Origin: Platanthera guangdongensis
Lineage: Eukaryota; Streptophyta; Magnoliopsida; Asparagales; Orchidaceae
Length of the DNA: 64,000 nucleotides
Reading direction: 5' to 3'
NCBI GenBank assembly: GCA_039583875.1
Contig: CM077150.1
Location: 186,314,375 to 186,378,374 of the forward strand
Below, piece after piece: positions 45,529 to 57,341 of this stretch. A model generated the notes under the pieces. That model worked only from the letters and a program-made list of their open reading frames with translations, made no database searches and had not been told where the DNA came from. The translations under genes and the position numbers were made by a program. The number at the start of each line of letters is the position of its first letter. The first letter of the stretch is position 1.

Positions 45529-48150
45529 TGTAACACCTCCCCTGTAGTGGACGTATAATATGGGTCCGGCCGGGGCCCCACAACATACGAACGCCACAGC
45601 TTTAGTATTATAAGTTGATATAGCTACCCAAACTCAAAACACTTGCACAACACAGCAGAAAACTAAGCACAACTAGAAGTTATCCACTAACCAAAAGAGT
45701 AAACAAATGGCCTTAAGGCCTTACATCGAATGTCCAAAAGTAAATAGTACATCAAACATGAATGTGCATAGCACTCCTAGTCTACCTCGGCATGCAAGCC
45801 GGACAAAGAGTCTCAAACAAACATCATCAAAATGTAGTGCTACAAAAGAGGGAAAAACACTTCATGGGGCTTAGGCCTTTCTGGCCGGCGTGCTAGCTTC
45901 TGCATGCGATCCTTGCCCTGTAAAAATTATTAGTAACGTGGGTCAGCAAAGGCTGACCTCAAACTGTGTAACAACACATCTCCTCCCGGCCGCCCCTAAC
46001 GGACCCCGGGGAACCCTCCAACCTGCAAGTCAGCACTTCATATGCAAATAAACATCTATAAATAGGAAAGCATTAAAACAGGCTTGGATGTCTCAATCAT
46101 CAAACATGTTCTCTATTGGTTGAGCATATAAAGTAAGGGGCCTACTATGCAACATGAATGCAACACTCGGGCTTCACCCAAGGTACCCTACAGCGTATGC
46201 ACCTAGCACAACATCACATCATTTGGGTACTCACGTTTCCCCAATTGGCATAAAGCCGCAAACACTAAGGGAGTCACCTCTCCCTTAAGCGGCGCACAGG
46301 CCGCCACAAGGAATTCTTACCAAGGCCCCACCCGCTCGTGGGCTTAGCCCCGGTCTTGCCTGCAAGCTCTGACGTCTCATGTCAGGAATTCCAACAAACA
46401 CAGACCGACTGATTCTAAGAAGCCTTGTTGGACCCCACCCGCTCATGGCCTCTTTGTCCGGGCTTGCCCCAAGCTTGGCATTCTCGTCAATCTCACAGAA
46501 GGGGACTAGTCTCGCCGGGACACTCTCCACGCATGACGCACATGTCACGGGATAGCCAGCCGACCACGGAGACATAGCCACGCCTTGGCACAACACAAAC
46601 CAAGACTAAAAACATCGTAATTCCCCTTTGTACTGCAGCGTTCCCGCGCACCAAGGAAACCATCTCCAACTCGTGCGGGGCTAACCTTGTTCACCAAGGA
46701 AACCATCTCCAACTCATACGGGCTAACCTTGTCCCTCAAGGAAACCATCTATCGCCACGAGGAGCTAACCTTGTCCGGGTTCGACTACACGTACCTTTGA
46801 AAGCAAACAGGACAATCACCACCACCACACAAACGGCATCTTGCCGCAACGGAAAATCTCTACGAATCCCTAAGTTCGTATGCAACATCACCGAGTCGGA
46901 CTAACGGTCGCGACTACGGCTTCACCCACCATGCCTAATCCACTAGCGAAGCGGATCTCTAATGCAAGATATGCCGGGGACGGACTCAATCAACCCGGAG
47001 GTTCCTCTTGAATCTTGGCAAACCAAAGCCCCTCTCATTTGAGAGTTTGGTGCCCAAAAATCTAGAGGAAAACGATGCTAAAAACGTGCATCCTAAAGAC
47101 CGAGAGGAGAGATGTCGTTACCTTCCGACTCCTCTTCCTTGCCATGGCAAAATAGCCGGATGGAAAACTTCGCAACGCTCCAAGCTTCACGGATCCGGAC
47201 TCGGCTCGCGATTTGGAGCTCCGAAACCCTTCCTACATCCCAAGGCTTCTTCTTCTTCCTCCTTGCTCTAGTTTTTCTCAAGAACTTAGAAAGAGAGAGG
47301 ACTTGGAGAACAAATGAGGGTTTCCCACCCTAGAATCGGACTTAACTTCCTAGGAACAGTCCTGAGCCGTCAGATCCCAAAATCTGGGAAAGAAAGGCCA
47401 CGATTCGCTTGGAAAATAAAAGACCTGGGCCGAACACGGCCTGGCACACGCCCGTGTCCAGGGCCGTGTGCCCCATTCGCCGTCTCAAATCGACGCGCCT
47501 GGAATCGCACACGGGCATCCGACACGCCCGTGTTCCATCTGACACGCCCGTGTCCCCAGTGACACGGCCGTGTGGCTAGCCGTGTGCCTCCAACTACACG
47601 GCCCCGAAACCAACCCGAGAGGTGACACGGCCTGGAACACGCCCGTGTCCCAAGCCGTGTGCCAAGTCTCGACACCCGTCGACAGGCTTTGTGTCGACAC
47701 CGCGGAAAAACGTCGAGCGAAGATCGTCGACCAAGCGGGACACGCCCTGTGACACGCCCGTGTCACAGGCCGTGTGCCCCAGTCTCGACACCTTGTCGAG
47801 CAAAAGTGTCGACACTTGGGGCGAGTGTCGACACGGCCTCGACACGCCCTGCGACATGCCCGTGTCGCAGGCCGTGTGCCACCCTCTTGACACTTTGTCG
47901 AGCGAAAGTGTCGACACTTGGGCCGAGTGTCGACACGGCCTCGACACGCCCTGCGACACGCCCGTTTCGCGGGCCGTGTGCCACCCTCTCGACACTTTGT
48001 CGAGCGAAAGTGTCGACACTTGGGCCGAGTGTCGACACGGCCTCAACACGCCCTGCGACACGCCCGTGTCGCAGGCCGTGTTCTCCTGCCAGAAACCCAA
48101 AAAATTTTCTGAACTGCAGACTGAGCCTCTTGAAAAACTGGGGTGTTACA
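45529..48150 (-). repeat. E 3' LTR
   Basis: About 2.62 kb. Contains three ~43-bp repeats with CAAGGAAACCATCT (46650-46770) and, in U3, the palindrome cluster with three 102-bp tandem units (47430-48090). The 103-codon frame at 46285-46596 recurs in the other LTR only because the LTRs are copies. Confidence 0.93.
47430..48090 (-). promoter_or_regulatory. CACG/CGTG cluster with 102-bp tandem repeats, E 3' LTR
   Basis: Three units of 102 bp (starts near 47784, 47886 and 47988), each with GTCGA hairpins (TCGAGCGAAAGTGTCGACAC) followed by CACGCCCTGCGACACGCCCG with inverse arms. The right LTR has the same at 55199-55500. Confidence 0.7.
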
Positions 48151-48209
48151 ACTCTCCCCCACTTAACAGAATTTCGTCCCGAAATTTCAAAACAAAAGAG
48201 GTACAAAAC
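48151..48209 (-). other. E polypurine tract and 3' untranslated segment
   Basis: Minus-strand GGGGGAGAGT directly before the LTR start TGTAACACCCC, preceded by AATTTCGGGACGAAATT, a short hairpin like those in T2 and F. Confidence 0.88.
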
Positions 48210-51200
48210 TTAAATTGTACCTGACAAAAATAGTTCTGGATAGTCTTCTAGCATGGTCTGTTCTCGCTCCCAAGAGAACTCCTCACGACCGCAGTTGTCC
48301 CAACGAACTTTCACAAGTTTAACTTCTTTATTCCGCAACTGCCGACTCTCCGAATCTTCTATAGCGATTGGAAGGACTCGCGTCCTCAAGTCTTCCTCAA
48401 TCGGCACCGATGCCGGCTCAATCACCACGCTAGCCTCCACCAAGGCTTTCCTCAAAACGGAGACGTGGAAGACGTCATGTAATCCACTCAAATCTGCGGA
48501 CAACGCCAACCGATAGGCTGCTTCTCCTATCCGCTCAACAATTTCAAAAGGCCCCAAAAACCTTGGACTCAACTTCTTGAGTCGGCGAATCCGTGAGACG
48601 CCTTTGAACGGCTTAAACTTCAGATAAACCCAATCACCAACTGCAAATTCCAACTTCCGGTGACGAGCATTAAAATATTTTGCTTGCCTGTCTTGCGCCA
48701 CTTTCATACACTCTTGGATGGTCCGAACCAACTCACAAGCGTCAACTACCACATCCTTTCCCAAACGTTTGGTGTCTCCCGCCTCTGCCCAAGATATTGG
48801 CGTTCGACACCGCCTCCCATACAAAGCTTCGTATGGCGCCATCTTTATGCTTGCTTGAAAACTGTTATTGTACGCAAATTCTACCATGAAGAGGTGATCC
48901 TCCCACCTCTTGCCAAAATCAAGAACGCACATTCTCAACATATCCTCCATAGTACGGTTCGTTCTCTCCGTTTGCCCATTAGTTTGAGGATGGAACGCCG
49001 TACTGAACTTTAGCTTCGTGCCCAAACTCTTCTGAACCAGTCTCCAGTCCTTGGACGTAAACCGTCCATCGTGATCACTGACTATGCTCTTAGGAATTCC
49101 GTGCAGTCACACAATGTTGTGAACATACAACTCCACCAGCTTCTCCACGCTGTCCTCTTTCCGATTCGGGATGAAGTGAGCCACCTTGGTTAGGCGATCC
49201 ACGATCACCCAAATAGCATCATTACCATGCTGCGATCTAGGCAAACCATGCACAAAGTCCATGGAAATGTCCTCAAATTTCCACTCAGGAATTGGAAGGG
49301 GCTTCAGGAACCCGCCCGGTTTCTGACATTCGGCCTTCACCAAGGCACATGTTTGGCAATGACTCACATACAAAGCTACATCCCGCTTCAACCCCGGCCA
49401 CCAAAAGGATTTCTTCATATCCAAGTACATCTTTGTACTGCCTGGGTGAATGGAGTACTTTGAGAAGTGAGCCTCAAACATCAACTCCTCACGGAGATTG
49501 CCAAACGGCGGTACACAAACCCTTCCATCCTTTCTCAAGATTCCCCCGATCATCTCCCAGGTGCTGCTCTCGCCCGTTTGAGCCTCCAACACAAAAGGTT
49601 GAAACTCCACATCTAATCGAGTCGCTTCCCGAATACGATCGGACAAGTCGTTTTGCACTTCAATCCAGTTCAACCGAGCCACGCTAGACTCGCCTCTCGC
49701 AACACATTCCAATCCAAGGGACTCCCATTCCCGTACCAACCGCTCATCATGAGCTTCGATCCAATTTCCTTTCCCCGAGTACTTTCTACTCAACGCATCC
49801 GCCACCACATTGGCTTTACCCGGCGTATACTGGATCGCCACTTCGTAGTCTCCAAGAAACTCAACCCATCTGCGTTGCCGCATGTTCAAGTCCTTTTGAT
49901 CCAAGAGATACTTCAGGCTTTTATGGTCCGTGAAGATCTCCACCCTTGCGCCATACACATAGTGTCGCCAAATTTTCAATGCGAAGATTACCGCCGCCAA
50001 CTCCAAATCATGGACGGGGTAATTCCTCTCATGAGGTTTCAGCTGTCTAGACCCAAAAGCTATCACCTTCCCATGTTGCACCAAAACGCAACCCAAACCG
50101 CATCCCGATGCGTCACTGAAAATTTGAAATCCATCGGTCCCTTGCGGTAAACTCAGGATCGGAGCCATCATAAGCCTCTCCTTCAGGGCCTCAAATGCTT
50201 GACCGCACTCTTGGGTCCACACAAATTTATGGTCTTTGCGAGTGAGAGAGGTGAGGGGTAGAGCTATCTTCGAGAAATTCTCCACGAATCTCCTATAATA
50301 CCCGGCTAGTCCAAGAAAACTTCGGACTTCCGCCACGGTCCTCAACACCGGCCAATCTCTGATGGCCTCCACTTTCGCTGGATCCACTGCCACCCCATCA
50401 CCACTAATCACGTGGCCCAAAAATGCCACCTTCTCCAACCAGAACTCGCATTTGGAGAATTTTGCATACAACTCATTCTCCCTCAACACTTGCAAAACCA
50501 TTCTTAAGTGGGTCTCATGCTCCACTTGTGATTTGGAAAACACCAAAATATCATCAATGAAAACAACCACAAAAGAATCCAAGTATTCCCGGAATACCCG
50601 ATTCATCAGATCCATGAACACCGATGGTGCGTTCGTCAACCCGAACGGCATCACCGTAAACTCAAAGTGTCCATACCTTGTACCAAAGGCAGTTTTGGGT
50701 ATGTCCTCATCTCGAATTCGCAGTTGATAGTAGCCTGACTTCAAGTCCAGTTTCGAATATACCACTGACCCCACCAATTGGTCGAACAAATCGTCTATCC
50801 GAGGGATCGGATACTTATTCTTGACGGTCAATTTGTTCAGCTCTCAGTAGTCTATGCATAGGCGCATGCTACCGTCCTTCTTCTTTACAAACAACACCGG
50901 TGCGCTCCACGGTGAAGAACTGGGTCTAATATACCCTTGCTCCAACAGTTCCTGTAACTGTACCTTAAGTTCTGCCAACTCCTTTGGTGCCATCCTAAAA
51001 GGAGGACGTGACACCGGTCTAGCCTCCGGCACTAACTCGATCGAGAAGTCGATCTCCCGCCGAGGAGGCGCTCCAGGAAGTTCATCCGGAAATACATCCT
51101 TGAACTCTGCCACCACAGGCACTTCCTCAAAAGACAGTTGGGAGAGACGAACCTCCAATAATGCTACAAGCGCTACACCACCCTGGTTAACCACCCGCAC

Positions 51201-51595
51201 CAACTGCATGGTCGAAATCAGGGAACAGGACACTCCACAAAGGCCCTCAAATTTGACTTCCGTTTGCCCCTTACTCCTTAGAGTCACTACCTTGGATAAA
51301 CAATCAATGCTGGCGCGCTGCTCTGCAAGCCAGTCCATGCCCAAAATGACATCGAACTCTACTAAAGGTAACACTGCTGCTTCCAGAGCGAAGACAACTC
51401 CGTCTAGCTCCCAACAAATGCGCCCTTTAGCCCCGGTGGTCATAGATGACCCATTGGGCATGCGCACTTTCAGCTCTGCTCCCGACGAAAAAGACTCAAC
51501 TCCTATTCTCCGGATGAAGCTCTCCGCAAGAAAGGAGTGCGATGCTCCCGTATCAAACAATACCCTAGCGGGGTATCCGGAAACTAACACGAAGC
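48210..51595 (-). pseudogene. pol: E pol, nearly intact (two stops)
   Basis: Protease ([10 protein letters not shown]), RT (FIDD near 50550-50561), RNase H ([22 protein letters not shown]), integrase zinc finger (H..H..CQTC), integrase core ([18 protein letters not shown]), GPF module and chromodomain-like tail (RQLRNKEVKLVKVRWDNCG, ending LSGTI). Only two stops interrupt it: TGA 50844-50846 in DYRELN and TGA 49107-49109 in NIVRLHG; both are one C-to-T step from the expected CGA. 3386 bp plus one base from the gag exon is an exact number of codons. With the stops it is probably inactive unless read through. Confidence 0.93.
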
Positions 51596-51666
51596 CTACA
51601 ACATAGACATTCCACAAAAGTCTAAAAGGATGAAGCACAAAATTTAAACTTAAATTTTCTTCATAC
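51596..51666 (-). other. E candidate gag-pol intron (71 bp)
   Basis: GT at 51666-51665, AG at 51597-51596. Unspliced, gag ends MKKI-stop eight codons after the donor region; spliced, VVTG joins [16 protein letters not shown] in frame. An earlier AG in the interval would leave a stop, so only this acceptor works. Confidence 0.68.
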
Positions 51667-52993
51667 CTGTCACCACATCAGTCTGGCGGATCGCTTCCTG
51701 CTGTCCAAGGTTGTAGGCCCTTGGTTGCACCGGTTGGAACCGAGAAGCGCTCGACTCCGCCATCTTTCCCTTCTCTGCAGCACTGGGGCCGGAGCGCACA
51801 GTCTGCTCTTGCCTTGCCTCTTGCCCCGCTCCCCCTTGCTGACAAGCACGGGCTATATGCCCAACCTTCCCGCAGTTGTAGCACGTCGGCGGTCCCCTAG
51901 AGTGGGAACCCCCAGGCGTCCAGCTGCTCCTCTCACCAGATCTGGGAGTGTGAGGCTTCTTCCTCCACCTACTCCCATCAGACTTTCCATGAGATTGGGA
52001 AGGCTTCCCTTCCCCTTGCTTGGGGGTAAAACCCTTTCGACGCTGGGTTCGCTCTAGATCATTCTCCAAACTCCTGGCGGCTTCAACTAGATCATTAAAT
52101 CCCGCCCTCTTCATGGAGATGAGGGGTTGTCTCAGATTTTCCCTCAACCCTTGGTAGAAGAGGTTATCCCTCTCTACATCATCAGCCATTGTCGTTCCCG
52201 CATAACGACCCAAACGGGTGAACTCTTGCACGTACTCGTCCACCGTCTTGTCTCGCTGCATTAGATGCAGAAACTGCCTCTGCAGGGCCAGCCGCGTAGA
52301 AACTGGTATATATCTCTTTAGAAAAGCGTCCCCAAATTCCTCCACCGACGGGGTGCGTCCAGGGAACTGGCGGCCACTAAGGCTCACCCACCACAACTTG
52401 GCGTCTCCTTCCAACATGAACGCCGCATACTCAGCTTTCTTTTCCTCTGGCGTCTCTGCCGGCCTTAGTAGTTCTTGAATACGAACCCACCAATCCTCCG
52501 CATCCGTTGGCGTTCCAACACCCTTGAAGGACGGGGGATGGAAACTCAGGAAGTACTTCATGTGTCGGTCTCCATGTCCTACCACCACCCTTTCTGCCAA
52601 AGGCTCCACTCGCCTGGCTTCTCCGCCTGGCACGGCCGTCGCCGTGTCCGGTGTAGCAGGGGTTGCTACCTGGGCTGCAGCCGCCGCTTGGGCTGCCACC
52701 ATCGCTTCTGCAAGTATACGACAGAAGTCGGCCGGGTTTACACCCGTGCCCAAAAGGCCTGGAGCAGTAGCACTGCTCGCCGAGAGATCATCCCTTGCTC
52801 TTGAAGTGCCCGCCTCGTTGCTTGCACTCTTCAGGAAAACAAGAAATAAGGGATTAGTCTCCAATCTCAAGACTAAAACATAAGGACACTCACGGTCCCG
52901 CGTTACTCTTATGTGGATAACTTCTCTACAAACCGACCTCGAATCTAACCTGGCTCTGATACCAAATTGTAACACCTCCCCTGTAGTGGACAT
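51667..52993 (-). CDS. gag: E gag
   Basis: Open capsid/nucleocapsid frame, about 442 codons before the donor. Core segment [36 protein letters not shown] and an intact CCHC zinc knuckle [14 protein letters not shown] (51847-51888). The frame is open without a stop from ATG 52993, which lies inside the 5' LTR, through the primer binding site into gag; the next in-frame Met is well inside (EAMVAAQAA). I chose 52993 as the only upstream ATG, but the true start may depend on a 5' intron (CTGAAG acceptor-like at about 52832). Gag from unspliced RNA would end at the TAA after MKKI near 51650. Confidence 0.85.
52953..52964 (-). other. E primer binding site, tRNA-Met
   Basis: Minus strand TGGTATCAGAGC, an exact match to the complement of the initiator tRNA-Met 3' end, three bases inside the 5' LTR. 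Confidence 0.95.
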
Positions 52994-55565
52994 ATAATAT
53001 GGGTCCGGCCGGGGCCCCACAACATACGAACGCCACAGCTTTAGTATTATAAGTTGATATAGCTACCCAAACTCAAAACACTTGCACAACACAGCGGAAA
53101 ACTAAGCACAACTAGAAGTTATCCACTAACCAAAAGAGTAAACAAATGGCCTTAAGGCCTTACATCGAATGTCCAAAAGTAAATAGTACATCAAACATGA
53201 ATGTGCATAACACTCCTAGTCTACCTCGGCATGCAAGCTGGACAAAGAGTCTCAAACAAACATCATCAAAATGTAGTGCTACAAAAGAGGGAAAAACACT
53301 TCATGGGGCTTAGGCCTTTCTGGCCGGCGTGCTAGCTTCTGCATGCGATACTTGCCCTGTAAAAATTATTAGTAACGTGGGTCAGCAAAGGCTGACCTCA
53401 AACTGTGTAACAACACATCTCCTCCCGGCCGCCCCTAACGGACCCCGGGGAACCCTCCAACCTGCAAGTCAGCACTTCATATGCAAATAAACATCTATAA
53501 ATAGGAAAGCATTAAAACAGGCTTGGATGTCTCAATCATCAAACATTTTCTCTATTGGTTGAGCATATAAAGTAAGGGGCCTACTATGCAACATGAATGC
53601 AACACTCGGGCTTCACCCAAGATACCCTACAGCGTATGCACCTAGCACAACATCACATCATTTGGGTACTCATGTTTCCCCAATTGGCATAAAGCCGCAA
53701 ACACTAAGGGAGTCGCCTCTCCCTTAAGCGGCGCACAGGCCGCCACAAGGAATTCTTGCCAAGGCCCCACCCGCTCGTGGGCTTAGCCCCGGGCTTGCCT
53801 GCAAGCTCTGACGTCTCATGTCAGGAATTCCAACAAACACAGACCGACCGATTCTAAGAAGCCTTGTTGGACCCCACCCGCTCATGGCCTCTCTGCCCGG
53901 GCTTGCCCCAAGCTTGGCATTCTCGTCAGTCTCACAGAAGGGGACTAGTCTCGCCGGGACACTCTCCACGCATGACGCACATGTCACGGGATAGCCAGCC
54001 GACCACGGAGACATAGCCACGCCTTGGCACAACACAAACCAAGACTAAAAACATCGTAATCCCCCTTTGTACTGCAGCGTTCCCGCGTACCAAGGAAACC
54101 ATCTCCAACTCGTGCGGAGCTAACCTTGTTCACCAAGGAAACCATCTCCAACTCATACGGAGCTAACCTTGTCCCTCAAGGAAACCATCTACCGCCACGA
54201 GGAGCTAACCTTGTCCGGGTTCGACTACACGTACCTTTGAAAGCAAACGGGACAATCACCACCACCACACAAACGGCATCTTGCTGCAACGGAAAATCTC
54301 TACGAATCCCTAAGTTCGTATGCAACATCACCGAGTCGGACTAACGGTCGCGACTACGGCTTCACCCACCATGCCTAATCCACTAGCGAAGCGGATCTCT
54401 AATGCAAGATATGCCGGGGACGGACTCAATCAACCCGGAGGTTCCTCTTGAACCTTGGCAAACCAATGCCCCTCTCATTTGAGAGTTTGGTGCCCAAAAA
54501 TCTAGAGGAAAACGATGCTAAAAACGTGCATCCTAAAGACCGAGAGGAGAGATGTCGTTACCTTCCGACTCCTCTTCCTTGCCATGGCAAAATAGCCGGA
54601 TGGAAAACTTCGTAACGCTCCAAGCTTCACGGATCCGGACTCGGCTCGCGATTTGGAGCTCCGAAACCCTTCCTACAGCCCAAGGCTTCTTCTTCTTCCT
54701 CCTTGCTCTAGTTTTTCTCAAGAACTTAGAAAGAGAGAGGACTTGGAGAACAAATGAGGGTTTCCCACCCTAGAATCGGACTTAACTTCCTAGGAACAGT
54801 CCTGAGCCGTCAGATCCCAAAATCTGGGAAAGAAAGGCCACGATTCGCCTGGAAAATAAAAGACCTGGGCCGAACACGGCCTGGCACACACCCGTGTCCC
54901 GGGCCGTGTGCCCCATTCGCCGTCTCAAATCGACGCGCCTGGAATCGCACACGGGCATCCGACACGCCCGTGTTCCATCTGACACGCCCGTGTCCCCAGT
55001 GACACGGCCGTGTGGCTAGCCGTGTGCCTCCAACTACACGTCCCCGAAACCAACTCGAGAGGTCACACGGCCTGGAACACGCCCGTGTCCCAAGCCGTGT
55101 GCCAAGTCTCGATGCCCGTGTCCCAAGCCGTGTGAAGATCGTCGACCAAGCGGGACACGCCCTGTGACACGCCCGTGTCACAGGTCGTGTGCCCCAGTCT
55201 CGACACCTTGTCGAGCAAAAGTGTCGACACTTGGGGCGAGTGTCGACACGGCCTCGACACGCCCTGCGACACGCCCGTGTCGCAGGCCGTGTGCCACCCT
55301 CTCGACACTTTGTCGAGCGAAAGTGTCGACACTTGGGCCGAGTGTCGACACGGCCTCAACACGCCCTGCGACACGCCCGTGTCGCAGGCCGTGTGCCACC
55401 CTCTCGACACTTTGTCGAGCGAAAGTGTCGACACTTGGGCCGAGTGTCGACACGGCCTCGACACGCCCTGCGACACGCCCGTGTCGCAGGCCGTGTTCTC
55501 CTGCCAGAAACCCAAAAAATTTTCTGAACTGCAGACTAAGCCTCTTGAAAAACTGGGGTGTTACA
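52968..55565 (-). repeat. E 5' LTR
   Basis: About 2.60 kb, almost identical to the 3' LTR, differing mainly by a shorter stretch near 55110-55140 where GTCGA sequence has been lost. Palindrome cluster at 54880-55500. Confidence 0.94.
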
Positions 55566-55570
55566 CCAGG

Positions 55571-56978
55571 TGAGACTTAGGGTCTCACCCTCCACATTTC
55601 GGAGTCGATACCCTCCTGACCTCAGTTCTTCTTTTATAATGAACGGACCTTCCCAGCTGGGGTTGAGCTTCCCCACGGTTGCCAACCTTCCCTTTGCGTC
55701 CACCTTCTTCAGCACCAAGTCCCCCTTTGCAAAATGTTTGACTCTGACGTACTTGTTAAAGTACTTAGCCATCCTCCTCTTCACCTCTTCTTATTGGGTG
55801 GCGGAAAGGTCCAGTAGTTCCTCCACCATGTCAAGAGAGTCGCAGCTCTTCCTTGTTCTCGGCTTGCCATTATTCCCTGCCTTCCTCGGCTGCGACTACT
55901 CGAGGCGTTTGAACTTCAAATTCCACGGGGAGTACTGCCTTGCACCCATGGGAGAGCTTGAAAGGAGTCTCCCATGTTGTTGTGTTGGGGGTGGTCCTCA
56001 GGACCCAGAGAACTGCGGGAAGTTGCACCACCCAGCTTCCTTTTAGATTTTTGACTTTCTTCTTTATGAGATTAACAATGATCTTGTTTGCGACCTCCAC
56101 CTGCCCGTTGCTCCTGGGGTGGTGAACCGAGGTGAACCTGAGGTCGATCCCGAGCTACCCGTAAAAGCTGGTGAATTCTGCACTGGCGAATTGACGCCCG
56201 TTGTCCGTGACAATAGCCTAGGACAGCCCGTGACGGCAGATGATCTCCCCCCAAACAAAGTTCTTGATGACCTGGGAAGTCAGCTTGGCCAATGCCTTCA
56301 CCTCCATCCACTTGGAGAAATAATCAATCATCACAAGTAGGAACCTCCTCTGCCCACTGCCCTGCGGGAATGGCCCGACCAAGTCCATTCCCCAAATCGC
56401 AAAGGGCCAGGGGGCTGTGATACTTTTGAGTCGCTGAGCCGGCTGTATTTGGAGGGGGGCAAACAGCTGGCACTTGTGGCATCTTCTCGCGAACTCTGTT
56501 GCATCGCAGCCCAGGGTGGGCCAGAAATACCCTTGTCTGACGATCCTTCCTTCCAGGGTCCAACTCCCGGAGTGACTCCCACACTCCCCGGAGTGGACTT
56601 CTTCCAAGATTCTTTGTACTCCCCCACCCCCCCTGCCACGCAACGAGCCAACATCCTTGAGAGAGTCTTCCTGTATAACTGCCTGTCCCGGAGGAGGTAG
56701 TACGTCGATTTGTACCTGAGCTTCTTATTGTCCACCCCCTCCGGATACTCTCCTGTGGAGAGGAAAGTCATGACCGAGTCCATCCACGAGGGCCGCTGGT
56801 CTATCTCCATGAGCTCTCCCTCTTCGATGGAAGGGCGGAATAGGTCGGTGATAGTTCCCCCCACCCGGGGACCATTCTTTGCTAGTTGGTCGACCTGCTA
56901 ATTTTCCTCCCGGGGCACGTGTCGGATAGAAAAAGTTTGGAATGTGCCAATGACCCCCTTCACTTTAGCTAAGTATTG
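55571..56978 (-). pseudogene. D integrase, main part
   Basis: Tat integrase in shifting frames. N to C: linker with MEIDQRPSWMDSVMTFLS, zinc finger with HSGECGSH...CHKCQ (HHCC complete), first catalytic Asp in WGMDLVGPFP, second in VTDNGRQF, SVHHPRSNGQVEVANKI with the Glu, and the C-terminal domain (GKLNPSWEGPFI). Breaks: a frameshift near 56640-56650, TAG 56218-56220 (the same codon as in D' at 15367), TAG 56155, and further shifts between 55870 and 55784. The last residues lie beyond E at 45491-45523. Confidence 0.87.
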
Positions 56979-57341
56979 TCACAGGGTAGGCTCTCTTGCC
57001 TCAAACTCCCCGTTGATCTGGGAAGCTACCACCATGGAGTCGGTAAGGACCTCCATGTCCAGCACCCCCAGCTCCCTGGCCAGGCGCAGCCCTGCTATCA
57101 CGGCCTCATACTCGGCCTGATTGTTAGTGATGGGGAAGTGCACCACCACCATCTGCTCAATTCTAGTTCCTTGGGGGCTCTCCAAGAACACCCCCACCCC
57201 CAGGGAATTCCTCCTTGAGGCATCATCTACCTTCACCTTCCATGGAGTCGGGCGAGTGAGCTCTTCCTTTGCCACCTCAAGCACATAATCGGCCAAAAAT
57301 TCGGCCATCGCTTGAGCCTTGATCGGGAGTCGGGGGACGAA
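56979..57341 (-). pseudogene. D second (archaeal-type) RNase H
   Basis: A segment with VDDASRRNSLGVGVFLESPQ, TNNQAEYEAVIAGLRLA, VLTDSMVVASQINGEFEARE is the extra RNase H typical of Tat-lineage elements, with the catalytic Asp, Glu and Asp visible. It lies between the RT-linked RNase H and integrase. Flanked by stops: TAA 57342-57344 (probably CAA) and TGA 56979-56981 (probably CGA). The domain itself is intact. Confidence 0.88.

Larger units (their letters stand above)
45529..55565 (-). mobile_element. Tekay element E: complete Ty3-gypsy chromovirus
   Basis: 10,037 bp. LTRs 45529-48150 and 52968-55565, TGTAAC...GTTACA ends, exact duplication CCAGG (45524-45528, 55566-55570) inside the D integrase. 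tRNA-Met primer binding site, gag, short interval, pol and polypurine tract in canonical order. The LTRs are almost identical and the coding frame has only two stops, so it is the youngest coding element here. A different family from A/T2: only the domain plan and some promoter segments are shared. Confidence 0.96.

Noticed and set aside
47594..48224. Arg/Thr/Cys-rich frames across E LTR repeats
   Set aside because: They follow from the 102-bp tandem repeat being divisible by three and CpG-rich; frames are open on both strands.
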